A stretch of DNA of 64,000 bases, taken from Hexactinellida sp. DTS-2022. Its lineage: Eukaryota > Porifera > Hexactinellida. Position numbers and translations under genes: made by a program. A model generated the notes under the pieces. It did not search any database. It was not told where the DNA came from and saw only the letters and a program-made list of their open reading frames with translations. Each line of letters begins with the position of its first letter. Position 1 is the stretch's first letter. Where the stretch lies: positions 1,240,001 to 1,304,000 of the forward strand of contig JAPNXP010000018.1 in NCBI GenBank assembly GCA_028753945.1, in the 5' to 3' direction. Below, one piece after another: positions 20,916-30,946 of the stretch.

Positions 20916-22314
20916 GGTGCAACTTCAGTAATAAACACCTCCAAGATTTCGTGGAGTTAGGCTAAAACACTGTATGCACACGTCTAGAACTCGATAAATG
21001 ATGAAGATAGACCAAAAGAAACCCAAAATCGGACAATAATTGATAAAGTTACGGCCAAAATCAGTTATAAGCCAAACCCTATGGAGAAAATTGATAACAT
21101 CACAGAAGCCTTTTATACTGTAAACAATGCTATTACAGTAGTTACTCTTATGCATACAAGCTAAATTTGACTATTACAGAACACATATCTTTATATGTGT
21201 CAATTTCAACTCTCTATTTTTTACTTTTCAAATTTCTGAAGATATCAATTTGTTGCAATCATATCCTAATTATTGCCTACAACATTACTAGATATTTGAA
21301 ATCAATTTTTAATTGCACCATCATCAGTTAGACTACCCGTATTTTAATAAGAATATTGATCACTTACCAAAGTAACTTCGACAAATAACTAGTACAATTA
21401 TTTGATGGGGGTACGCTACCTAAACGTAACAATTAAATTAAAAGTTAACTGAGGTAGGCAAGCAAGCTAATCGTCTGTAATTAATAACTGTTGGAGCTGC
21501 TAATGGGCGTACTATCGTACATATGGATAAAATATACAAATTGCATATATTGGTATGCGCTGTCATATTGTGCTCAACCACCTAGGAAGCGTTAATTAAG
21601 CTATAATTCTACATTAAAAACTATATTATAAATGCATTTCTAATGTAATACTTTTGGATGAATCAACTGCATTACATTTAATTCTCTCTAATAGTACACT
21701 TTCTAATACTCTAGTTCTCTACTGGTCCACTTCTATAATTTCTTACTTTTCTCATCGTGTTTATATGAATTTAGTGATTGTATGTGTATGCGAGATTATA
21801 TTTGAATGTACTAATACTCTGACAATACCGTATATTAGTTACATTACCTTTGATGTTACTTAATTAAGACTAAATTCTTTATTAGTCCATGTTCTCTAAT
21901 AGTCCACCTGTGTCGTTTTCCCACTGGTGGACTATTAGAGAGACAATACAGTACTGAAGTAAATAACTACTCTAGACAGTTGAGAATCTTGAGATATACG
22001 AGGTATTTCAGATAGCCTTTGCAAATCTGCTCACCTTTGGGTTCGCAAATTAAACTATTTCTTATCTAAACAATACTAAAATCCCTATTTGTCTAGCTGA
22101 ATGGATATGGGAACGATAACAAATTTGTAGTTGATATATAGCGCACCCAGATGAAAGCCTGATAATATGATATAAATATATATATATATTCTATTCTGTA
22201 GATCTGTACTCACCCACCCTGTTTGCACTTGAATTGATATATAACTAGACAATTGTTGTAATTAATATTTTATTGATAAATTAACACATAATATATATAC
22301 ATATTTACAAATTT

Positions 22315-23201
22315 CCAACTGACTTTCTTCTCTTGACCTGTATTTTCAAACATCAAACTACCAACACACAATTAACTGGTTACGGGATTATGGCCTTATA
22401 GCTCGTGCAATGCAATGCAAATGTGGGGAAGAAATGTATGAGGGTGCCTACGCCAACTCCCAGGATGGTTACAAGTGGAAATGTCGCGCATGCAAGAGTT
22501 CCTGTTCAATCCGTTTTGGTTCCTTCTTTCATCCTTCCAAACTCTCGCTTACTTCGCTTCTCCAATTCATGTATCTCTGGTGTGAGGACATTCAGTCACA
22601 CGCTATTATGGAGAAGCAGTTGCAGTGGGCACCAGCTACTGTTGTTGATTGGAAGAACTTTATGAGGGATATCTGTGTTGAAGAGATCATACAAGATGCT
22701 GAACCCTTAGGTGGTCCCGGGATTATCGTGGAGATTGATGAATCCAAGTTCGGCAAACGTAAATACAACCGCGGAAGATTAGTAGTGGGGACTTGGGTTT
22801 TTGGAATAGTCGAGAGAGATTCAGGCCGAATGGTTATGTTATGTGTACCAGATAGATCTGCTGCAACTCTGCTACCCCTTATCCAGCATTACGTCCTACC
22901 TGGCTCCGTAGTATACTCAGATGAGTGGGCTGCATACAATATCTTGGCTCATACACCCCAGTACACGCATCACACTGTGAACCATAGTGAGACATTCGTG
23001 AATCCAACTACTGGTGTGCACACTCAAGGAATTGAAGGTAGCTGGAACATTGTTAAGAAAAGAATGAGAAGAGGATCAACTACTAATCCTGATGAACTGT
23101 TGGAAACACATCTGGCTGAGGGTTGTTGGAGGAGGAGAAACAAGGATAACATCTTTAACAACATCATAAAAGGGATCCGAAACTTATATCCAGTGTTTTG
23201 A
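22315..23201 (+). CDS. Merlin/IS1595-type DDE transposase, copy 1
   Basis: From the ATG at 22410 the product has 263 residues. A zinc ribbon (CKCGEE...WKCRACKSSC) comes first, then the ISXO2/IS1595 DDE domain: first Asp in VEIDESKFGKRK, second in VVYSDEWAAYN, the Glu in TQGIEGSWNIVKKRM. All catalytic residues are present. In-frame sequence upstream of that ATG still looks like the family (INWLRDYGLIARAM) back to a TGA at 22320-22322, without another ATG. The natural start is therefore missing, non-ATG or on another exon. It lies in an 880-bp block (22315-23194) repeated in inverted orientation at 24901-25780. Confidence 0.85.
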
Positions 23202-23349
23202 CTCAGTATCTAAACGATTATATATATATTATTAAAAGTCAAGTGCTGTGAGGTTGCTTGTTTGTTTGTCGGGTTGTATTAAAGTGATGGGGGAATTGAA
23301 ACAGCATTTAAATTGAAACAAACTTCCAAATCTCCTAATAGGTACATAA

Positions 23350-23768
23350 CAAGGGTGGGGTTGGTTAACCGATGTGAAGTTACGGTTACATTTCATTTTC
23401 TCGCCACGGTTAACCGGTTAACCGCCCATCCTACTCAATACAATAAATCCTTTATAAAAATTTGATTATACTACAGAATAAGACTCAGATGTATAAAGTA
23501 TAACCGCATAAGTATATTAACTAATACATTTCGTGCTTTAGGTAAATTTAAATCAATGTTGTCTAAGAAAATTTATTAGTGGTTTGAGAAATGGATTTAG
23601 GACTAACATATTCTGATAAAATTAAAAAGATTTTAATACTATATACATTAATTTCCCAATAACTCTGCTGATATTCAACAGACCGGCTAGCTGGTTAATA
23701 AAATCTCTAACCGTTAACCGATGTCAGCAACGGTTAACCGGTTAGCCGGTTAACCGAATCCAGCCTTG
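23350..23768 (-). mobile_element. internal-deletion derivative of the outer nest element
   Basis: 419 bp with both termini of the outer element (CAAGGGTGGGGTTGGTTAAC at the left, inverted CAAGGCTGGATTCGGTTAAC at the right) and a perfect 7-bp target duplication, TACATAA (23343-23349, 23769-23775). Its body joins the outer element's left arm (near 20376) directly to its right arm (near 28245) at an AGTTAATA sequence present in both arms. It is a microhomology deletion derivative. Confidence 0.85.
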
Positions 23769-23825
23769 TACATAATTATGCTGATTACGACTACCGCATT
23801 TTCAAATTTATAATACATATGTATA

Positions 23826-23893
23826 CAGTGTACTCCGCTTAATTGGGACAATTGGCCTGGAACATAGGTGTCCCAATTAAGCGGAGTACACTG
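23826..23893. mobile_element. 68-bp palindromic TA-flanked MITE
   Basis: CAGTGTACTCCGCTTAATTG and its inverse, with only about 14 bases between the arms, flanked by TA. It sits between TACATATG and TTATG of the Helitron-like copy. Confidence 0.8.
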
Positions 23894-24439
23894 TATTTAT
23901 GTTGTTGTTTACAAAAATAGGGAAGCAAATTACGGAAAATAAAATAAAAACCCAAACTTCAGCTTGCATCGGGAATACAGGTAGACAAGCCTAAACGATG
24001 GGAAATGGTAGAAAGGGATGTATATACGTCCCTTTCTACTTACTTCATAGTAGAAATGGTGATGAGTAAAGCAACTTCCCTATTAGCAACTATTCTTGCA
24101 ACGAAACCAGAGTTCTTAATGAAGGAACTCCATTGTATCATTAGCAAGGAATTATCCAGGAGCGCGAGACGCTCCTTTTGGAGCATGATATTAGGAAAAT
24201 TTGAATTTAGGAGCGCGAAAATTTGGAATCTTCTCCTATACCGTAACATTAATTTGTGATTTAGGCGTATGGAAATTGGATCATACCAGGATTAGGAGCG
24301 TATTTACAAATGGCTGTATAATACACTGATCATTAGTATTAACATAGGCAAATTTAGAAGTGGACTACTATATAAAACTCACCGAAATAAAATAACTGTT
24401 CCAAATACAGAGTTTTAAATCTTGATATATATATATATA

Positions 24440-24580
24440 CAGTGGAGTTGCTTTATTAGCAACCGCTTTTAAGATCCCGAGCGTGAAAACTGTTAATTTC
24501 ATTCCCCAATTAGCAACATTCGCCTATTAGCAACCAGATTTATAGACAAACACGGGTTGCTATTAAGCGAACTACCACTA
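24440..24580. mobile_element. TA-flanked MITE with TTAGCAACC motifs
   Basis: Ends CAGTGGAGTTGCTTTATTAG and the inverted CTATTAAGCGAACTACCACT, with TA on both sides. The terminal G on the right is mutated to A. Confidence 0.65.
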
Positions 24581-24893
24581 TAAATTTATTTCTTAGTTTG
24601 TTAACAATTTTGTTGAGATTGTACTAAGGTTATATGCAAATAGAAAGAGCAATTATAATTGGAATGTAGAATAGCTTTCAAATTGTTACAATAGGTAAGC
24701 ATATTGAGATTTCTTGTCTATTAAAAAAAGAGAAACCGCGTAGTGGTTGTCCGTGGCGAATCGACCGAGACCGAAAGGCTCGTTGACATTATAATAATAA
24801 TATTTCATCAATTCAATTTCCGGTCGCAGTACTCGTATTTAAGAATAATATAATAGAATGCTAATATAGATTAACGAACCTAAACCGATGAGA

Positions 24894-25780
24894 TCAAACG
24901 ACTGGATATAAGTTTCGGATCCCTTTTATGATGTTGTTAAAGATGTTATCCTTGTTTCTCCTCCTCCAACAACCCTCAGCCAGATGTGTTTCCAACAGTT
25001 CATCAGGATTAGTAGTTGATCCTCTTCTCATTCTTTTCTTAACAATGTTCCAGCTACCTTCAATTCCTTGAGTGTGCACACCAGTAGTTGGATTCACGAA
25101 TGTCTCACTATGGTTCACAGTGTGATGCGTGTACTGGGGTGTATGAGCCAAGATATTGTATGCAGCCCACTCATCTGAGTATACTACGGAGCCAGGTAGG
25201 ACGTAATGCTGGATAAGGGGTAGCAGAGTTGCAGCAGATCTATCTGGTACACATAACATAACCATTCGGCCTGAATCTCTCTCGACTATTCCAAAAACCC
25301 AAGTCCCCACTACTAATCTTCCGCGGTTGTATTTACGTTTGCCGAACTTGGATTCATCAATCTCCACGATAATCCCGGGACCACCTAAGGGTTCAGCATC
25401 TTGTATGATCTCTTCAACACAGATATCCCTCATAAAGTTCTTCCAATCAACAACAGTAGCTGGTGCCCACTGCAACTGCTTCTCCATAATAGCGTGTGAC
25501 TGAATGTCCTCACACCAGAGATACATGAATTGGAGAAGCGAAGTAAGCGAGAGTTTGGAAGGATGAAAGAAGGAACCAAAACGGATTGAACAGGAACTCT
25601 TGCATGCGCGACATTTCCACTTGTAACCATCCTGGGAGTTGGCGTAGGCACCCTCATACATTTCCTCCCCACATTTGCATTGCATTGCACGAGCTAAAAG
25701 GCCATAATCCCGTAACCAGTTAATTGTGTGTTGGTAGTTTGATGTTTGAAAATACAGGTCAAGAGAAGAAAGTCAGTTGG
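24894..25780 (-). CDS. Merlin/IS1595-type DDE transposase, copy 2
   Basis: Same 263 residues as the plus-strand copy from the ATG at 25682, except for the last residue (Val for Phe). I saw only two base differences across 880 bp: GAG for GAA in the zinc ribbon and TTA for ATA just upstream of the ATG. Zinc ribbon and D-D-E residues are intact. Such identity between inverted copies means either a very recent duplication or ongoing gene conversion. Neither copy has inverted repeats of its own at the block edges. Confidence 0.85.
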
Positions 25781-27553
25781 GATGTCGGAAATTATAGTTG
25801 GGATTTGTAATGGGATGTAATCCATTTAAAGTTTAGAATAAAATTAATCTGTGTTTATATACTATTTTTTTCCTAACGTAGTAACAATATTTAATGTTTG
25901 GAATGCACTGTGGTTGCTAGAAGAAACAATATCTAGTTAGTAACGACAATTTTGCACATTACAATGCAAACACATTCTTTACGCACAGACTCGTATCTAA
26001 AGTCGATTATCTAGACAATAATCTGTTTTAATAATTTTATTTATATTATTAAACTAAGACTGTGTTAATTAATAAGGCCAGGTAAAATGAATTAATTGTA
26101 TATCAATCAGATTGTTTCATAAAATACCGATTGCGGGCGGGATTTTTATTTTATTTTGTATTTCAGTAATATGCAAATACACGTATCAGTATCCTATACT
26201 AAACAATATTAATTTTAATTTAATTAGAATTCACATGACAATGCCAATTAATTAAACGTAATGCCCTCAATACATGACTTATTAAAAATTGATACAATAG
26301 GAGTACTTTACACAAGTTTATAGCTAATATTTGTACAATTTGGTTCAGAAGATACTAAAAGAAATATCCGGACGGGGGTGAATTTTGGGACGGACGGGGA
26401 TTATAAATTAGTTATTTTGTTAATATGGCCTAAAATAATATTTTAATAGAAATAGTCTCTACGCGATTTTAAAAGATTACACTGAGCAGGCGGTTTCAGA
26501 AAAGTATTATTGCTCATTTAAGTAATTGATCTTAGTATAATTTTGTGATTATTATTAGAATTAAGGAGACGTTGTCAATTAACTGTAACAGATTATTCTA
26601 CTCCTGGAAATAATTGTTGCATAATTTATCATATGTATGGAGTGTAGCTTTACCAAATTATACAGTTACATGAAAGATATTAGCTGTGGAGCGGATTAAA
26701 TAGTGTAATAAATAATTATAGAATATGATACCACTCAAATAATTATGTTCCATTTATACTCTGTAAGAATATGATACCACTCAAATAATTATGTTCAATT
26801 TATACTCTGGTAGAATTTGGACTTGGATACTAGGACAATAAAAGTATTATAAGTGGCAGCGACGCCTGTTATAAACATTACCTTATCTATCGTCTCGTCC
26901 TTGTATTATAATTTCAAGCTATTTAGAGAATAACAAATTCCTTAAAGAATCTTAAATTATAGGATAAACCATCTAGATTTGATGACCGATTGAAGCAAGT
27001 GCAGGAGCAGTTGCTTCACTATTTGTAGATACAGTAGTGTCCGCCTAATATTAATGTCTATAAAAAGGAATGTTTTATTATTATCACCATATTTTTTATA
27101 TAATTATTACTTCTAAACGGTCATTTATTGTTATAATATAAGGTATATATGTGGAAAATAGCAAGTTTGCAGAAGTCAAGGAGTAAAATTGTAGCAAAAT
27201 AGAATTGATAAATTTGTGATTGCGTAATGACAGTGTAATTGGAATTCAACATGAAACCTCAAAATCGTCACTAGTAAATGAATAAAGATGTATAGTCATT
27301 AGGAATAGCTTGTATGCATAAGAGTAACTACTGTAATAGCATTGTTTACAGTATAAAAGGCTTCTGTGATGTTATCAATTTTCTCCATAGGGTTTGGCTT
27401 ATAACTGATTTTGGCCGTAACTTTGTCAATTATTGTTCGATTTTGGGTTTCTTTTGGTCTATCTTCATCATTTATCGAGTTCTAGACGTGTGCATACAGT
27501 GTTTTAGCCTAACTCCACGAAATCTTGGAGGTGTTTATTACTGAAGTTGCACC

Positions 27554-28039
27554 GTGTGCGTCTTGGTTGAATACATTCCACAAAACGGGTGGAAACTGGC
27601 CTACCAACCAAGTATCTTCAAAATAATTCATGAATTCATGTATCTCTGGACGAATAGGTGCCATGGTTTTAACCATATTCCAGCCAAAGAAGACTAGATC
27701 TGGAAGACTAGATCTGGATCACGATTATAACGAGCTGATATTTCAATCATATTCCTTTGATAGATACTTGGTACAGGGTCAATACTTTCCCTAACAGTAG
27801 TTTTTTATCGTCTCGAGTGTTTTACAGGCGGATATTTCTGAATCATCAGCTGGGTGGCTGTGTTCATTTGCTCTGTTAGAAATGATTTCCCCATTGAGCG
27901 TTGTAAGTGTTCCGCTACAAGTTCGGGATTTGGAGCATCTCCAGAAAATCCGACCATCTAGCCCTCGTCTATTAATTTGGTATTTGTAGCCTTCATAAAC
28001 AAGAGCACGAGCTCCTCGATTGGTAGAAATAAACTCCAT
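27554..28039 (-). pseudogene. FLYWCH-MULE transposase, N-terminal and C-proximal remnant
   Basis: Starts ATG at 28039. Residues 1-60 form a FLYWCH zinc finger: a G-YKYQINRR core, FWRCSKSRTC, then HSHP with its two histidines. The frame stops after 82 residues. In neighbouring frames the linker PVPSIYQRNMIEIS is followed, after a duplicated CTAGATCTGGAAGA-type sequence, by MAPIRPEIHEFM and YFEDTWLVGQFPPVLWN, a C-proximal segment of MULE transposases. The catalytic middle is therefore deleted. The sequence continues at 20907 on the other side of the Merlin-like element. Confidence 0.75.
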
Positions 28040-28428
28040 AAATAGATAATTATCACTCTCAATTACTGTTTATATATTTGGGCAGTATGTTATTTGTTGT
28101 TGTACTACCTATCAATAACAAAATTGAGATACCTTAAAATACTTGCTAAAAAAAACAACAAATCTCATTTGAAGAATGAGTAGGCGAAATGACACTGATT
28201 TCCGATTAGTAGGCGAAATGGGGGTAGGCGAAATGGGAATATTCGAGTTAATATACGTACTTATGCAGTTATACTTTATACACCTGAGTCTTATTCTGTA
28301 GTATAATCAAATTTTTATAAAGGATTTATTGTATTGAGTAGGATGGCGGTTAACCAGTTAACCGTGGCGAGAAATCGAATTGTAACCGTTGCCTCAGATC
28401 GGTTAGCCAACCCCACCCTTGCCTAGAG

Positions 28429-28850
28429 GATTGCTCCTATCAGGTATAATAGCTAAATAAATACAGATGTTGAATCCGAATTTGGCTTGTATAAAATGTA
28501 CTGTGAATATTTATTATTGTTGTTTACAATATATAAGTACGTAGGTAAACGAATTATCGAGAATTCGTGAATCACACCTAGAGTCTAGCTCCCAACGAAT
28601 TCAAAATATAAATTAATAAACTGATGGGGAATATTGCATTTACAAATATATACCTTGAATATTGATTGATATCTTCGTGACAAAATAGTGGTCAAATATT
28701 CGAACTTACCTATACAATAGCCAGTCCAGTCTCAATAATAAAATCTCTTCGTAGACGCACAATCCAAACCAAATATGAGTACGTAGTAGAATGTAAAACA
28801 ACAATGTTGCTGTTCCTTCAAGGTACAAATGAGAGACAAAGAGAGAATAA
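28429..28850. other. spacer with a possible third Helitron-like fragment
   Basis: GATTGCTCCTATCAGGTATA, then GTTGAATCCGAATTTGG, TTATTGTTGTTTAC and GGTAAACGAATTA follow the same order as the Helitron-like copies. No hairpin end was found. Confidence 0.35.
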
Positions 28851-30707
28851 CTAATCGGAAGTTCTAACTTGTTCCCATTCTAATCTGAAAAAGTTCCAAA
28901 TAAACCGCCTGAACATTTCTCCAAATGCCAGAGTGGTATACAACAAGTCAGCGTCAACTCTAGTTTGAATAGCGAGACTCAGCTTCATTATAAAACTGAA
29001 TCGTAGCACCAAATCTACTAAAATCGCTAGGTAGTAATAATGTTTAAATTTATATATTCGTTCTTTGCGAATACCGATCCATCCTACTCCCTGCTTAATA
29101 CCCCAGTCTCTAAGAACGTCCCATAGAAATGTGTACAACGCGTGGATAATGCCAGCCACAGCCCATATGTAGAGAAACACGTTTTCATACAAATGTTCCA
29201 CTCCCATGTTCTCCTGGGTCCGGCTGAGGAGAGCAGCCAGGATCACTACGGGAAATGTAGTCACGTACTTTATTCCGTTCAAAAAGTGCGAAAAGTCGTT
29301 TGTATCTCTGAAATTTCGCAGACATTGTAGGAGCCGCCAGAGCGCCGGAAAGCAGGCTATGGCCGGGCGGATATAGCTGGAGTGCGAGGAGCAGGAATCT
29401 GCATTTAACGAGGAAGAGAACTCAAGGAAACAGTAACAGAAGAAATACTGAAAGTCCAACAATATAACGACCAAGCTGTTCAACTGGTCTGCGAACCAGA
29501 AATCACCGAAATACACAGTATGCGCTGGAGATGTCAGTATTCGCAGGAGCACACGTGCGAATGCCCACCTGCTAGACTTGGACCAGATGAAGACAGGGTT
29601 CAGCATGAATGCTAGGTAGAGTCCCCATAGAACCATAGCCATTCCTTTGACGAAGTAGAAGCTCCAAGAGAGCTGCACACAAAGCGTGTAGAATATAGCA
29701 ACCACGAATAGAAGCACACTAAACATATTACAGATGTTCAGCAGGAAACGAAGGGTAGGAACTTTTCCAGGACGTCCGAAATCGAAAATCTTAACATACT
29801 TAACTCCGCTTTTTGTCCAACCGATAATGTTAACTACGATGAGGTAGATGAAAGCCAATAGGAACAAGGGGCCCCGGAAGAGACGGAAGGCTACAATCCA
29901 CTTAGTTGTTGTCTGCACATTCAAGAAGGAGAGCGATAAGAACAGGACACAGGTGACTAAGAATAGGAATAGGAATACCGTGTCTAGGAATAGAAACGAC
30001 ATAGTGGGCATATGTACACTGGGCCCGTACTCCTCACTGTGTAGACAGTTCTGCATGTGTTGAGCTATCTTAGCAATGAGACTCTCTGTTGCGGATATAA
30101 GGATAGATGTTTCCGGCTGTTTGAAGTGCGTAGACTGTTTTATAAAGACAGAGTATAGGTCGGGTTCCTCGTGCTCCGACAATAGGATTGATAATAACAT
30201 TGGGTTTGTGCTGTTTTGATAAAAAGCAAGGAATTTCTTGATCTTCTCGATATTCTCGTTGTGAATAGAAGCAATCTCAGACAGCATGTCCCGTATCTTG
30301 AGGCAGCTCACTTTATAGGCATTGAATTCGTCACAAAAGTCTAGGCTTGTTGTAGTGAACCTGTTTGTGCCATAGCTCTGGATGTCCACATACCCGCGAC
30401 CCGTGACGTCAATTCTCTGCTCAAGAACCTCCAGCACTGTTCTAATGGCAGAAAGCAGCTCACTGCAGTGAACAGAGACGTACTTTAACTCAGAGTCGCA
30501 CACAACAAATACACTCTCTATCTCGCTATTAACGGGAGGAGTAAACACTATAGTTCGGAGTTCATTTTGGTCTGTGAGCTCTGCACTGTTTATCCCCGCA
30601 TACAGGACCTCTTCCCTGACACGCGCCAGGTCAAAGTTAAGCTCTGGAACCTCGACATTCAGTCCGTAATGCACTGGGCCACAGGTCTGTGTTTCTACTT
30701 CTGCCAT
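28851..30707 (-). CDS. XPR1: XPR1-like phosphate exporter with a degenerate SPX region
   Basis: A 618-residue EXS-domain membrane protein of the XPR1/PHO1 family, which exports inorganic phosphate at the plasma membrane. The start is the ATG at 30707 (MAEVETQ); the eight codons before it begin with GTG. Residues 1-210 replace the SPX domain. A diverged SPX-like helix (NIEKIKKFLAFYQ) remains, but the usual N-terminal MKF-type helix and the basic inositol-pyrophosphate pocket are not evident. About ten hydrophobic membrane segments follow from about residue 235. The C-terminal EXS domain is well kept: FGDFWFADQLNSLVVILLD, LQCLRNFRDT, GIKYVTTF, YTFLWDVLRDWG and FRRFIWNFFRLEWEQ. Single exon; a missing 5' exon could supply a normal SPX start. 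Confidence 0.88.
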   Translation of the reverse strand: MAEVETQTCGPVHYGLNVEVPELNFDLARVREEVLYAGINSAELTDQNELRTIVFTPPVNSEIESVFVVCDSELKYVSVHCSELLSAIRTVLEVLEQRIDVTGRGYVDIQSYGTNRFTTTSLDFCDEFNAYKVSCLKIRDMLSEIASIHNENIEKIKKFLAFYQNSTNPMLLSILLSEHEEPDLYSVFIKQSTHFKQPETSILISATESLIAKIAQHMQNCLHSEEYGPSVHMPTMSFLFLDTVFLFLFLVTCVLFLSLSFLNVQTTTKWIVAFRLFRGPLFLLAFIYLIVVNIIGWTKSGVKYVKIFDFGRPGKVPTLRFLLNICNMFSVLLFVVAIFYTLCVQLSWSFYFVKGMAMVLWGLYLAFMLNPVFIWSKSSRWAFARVLLRILTSPAHTVYFGDFWFADQLNSLVVILLDFQYFFCYCFLEFSSSLNADSCSSHSSYIRPAIACFPALWRLLQCLRNFRDTNDFSHFLNGIKYVTTFPVVILAALLSRTQENMGVEHLYENVFLYIWAVAGIIHALYTFLWDVLRDWGIKQGVGWIGIRKERIYKFKHYYYLAILVDLVLRFSFIMKLSLAIQTRVDADLLYTTLAFGEMFRRFIWNFFRLEWEQVRTSD

Positions 30708-30946
30708 AACAGATGTGCTTACAGTACACACTAGTAACAGACAGTATTAATCAAACGGTAGATATACTACTATATAATCCCAGTTAAGATAGGACAGCTT
30801 AGAATGATAAGATAATCTTAAAATCAAACAAACAGTCGTGTAATATACTACTTCTAATGGCGCAATGTCAATGACAATGTAAGGGAGCCAATTAGGCCAC
30901 TTGGTATTCAATCAGTAGTCGTAGAGATGTGAAGTGCTCTCAGCTG

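Larger units (their letters stand above)
23222..24785 (+). mobile_element. Helitron-like copy 2 (interrupted)
   Basis: Follows the order of the 1.6-2.1 kb relic: TATATTATTAAA, GTTTGTTTGTCSGG then GTATTAAAGTGATGGGGGA, TATGCTGATT, GTTGTTGTTTAC, and finally the hairpin motif at 24733-24783. It is split by a 419-bp MITE (23350-23768) and two TA-flanked MITEs (23826-23893, 24440-24580). It has no coding. Confidence 0.5.
20916..27553. mobile_element. Merlin-like element with 248-bp inverted repeats
   Basis: 6,638 bp. Inverted repeats of 248 bp (20916-21163 and 27306-27553) begin GGTGCAACTTCAGTAATAAA. A perfect 8-bp target duplication, GTGTGCGT (20908-20915 and 27554-27561), lies in the transposase gene of the outer element; 8-9 bp is typical of Merlin (IS1016-like) elements. 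Two IS1595/Merlin-type transposase genes sit inside in convergent orientation. The identical small ORFs in the two ends are just the inverted repeats and not genes. Segments 21164-22314 and 25781-27305 are AT-rich filler; 26722-26815 holds a 2x tandem repeat of about 51 bp (GATACCACTCAAATAATTAT...). Confidence 0.75.
20138..28421 (-). mobile_element. outer nest element: FLYWCH/MULE-type transposon with GGTTAACC ends
   Basis: Ends CAAGGCTGGATTCGGTTAAC (20138) and, inverted, CAAGGGTGGGGTTGGCTAAC (28421). Flanked by the 7-bp direct repeat CCTAGAG (20131-20137, 28422-28428). Subterminal zones are full of GGTTAACCGG motifs. Its minus-strand transposase begins with a FLYWCH zinc finger (28039) and ends near 20650, but is cut in two by the Merlin-like insertion at 20916-27553. 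Without that insertion the element is about 1.64 kb, so the transposase core has also suffered an internal deletion. Ends of this style also resemble hAT elements, but the encoded remnants are MULE-type. Confidence 0.75.

Noticed and set aside
20925-27544. Two near-identical 76-codon frames at 20925 and 27314 as a gene pair
   Set aside because: They are the 248-bp terminal inverted repeats of the Merlin-like element.
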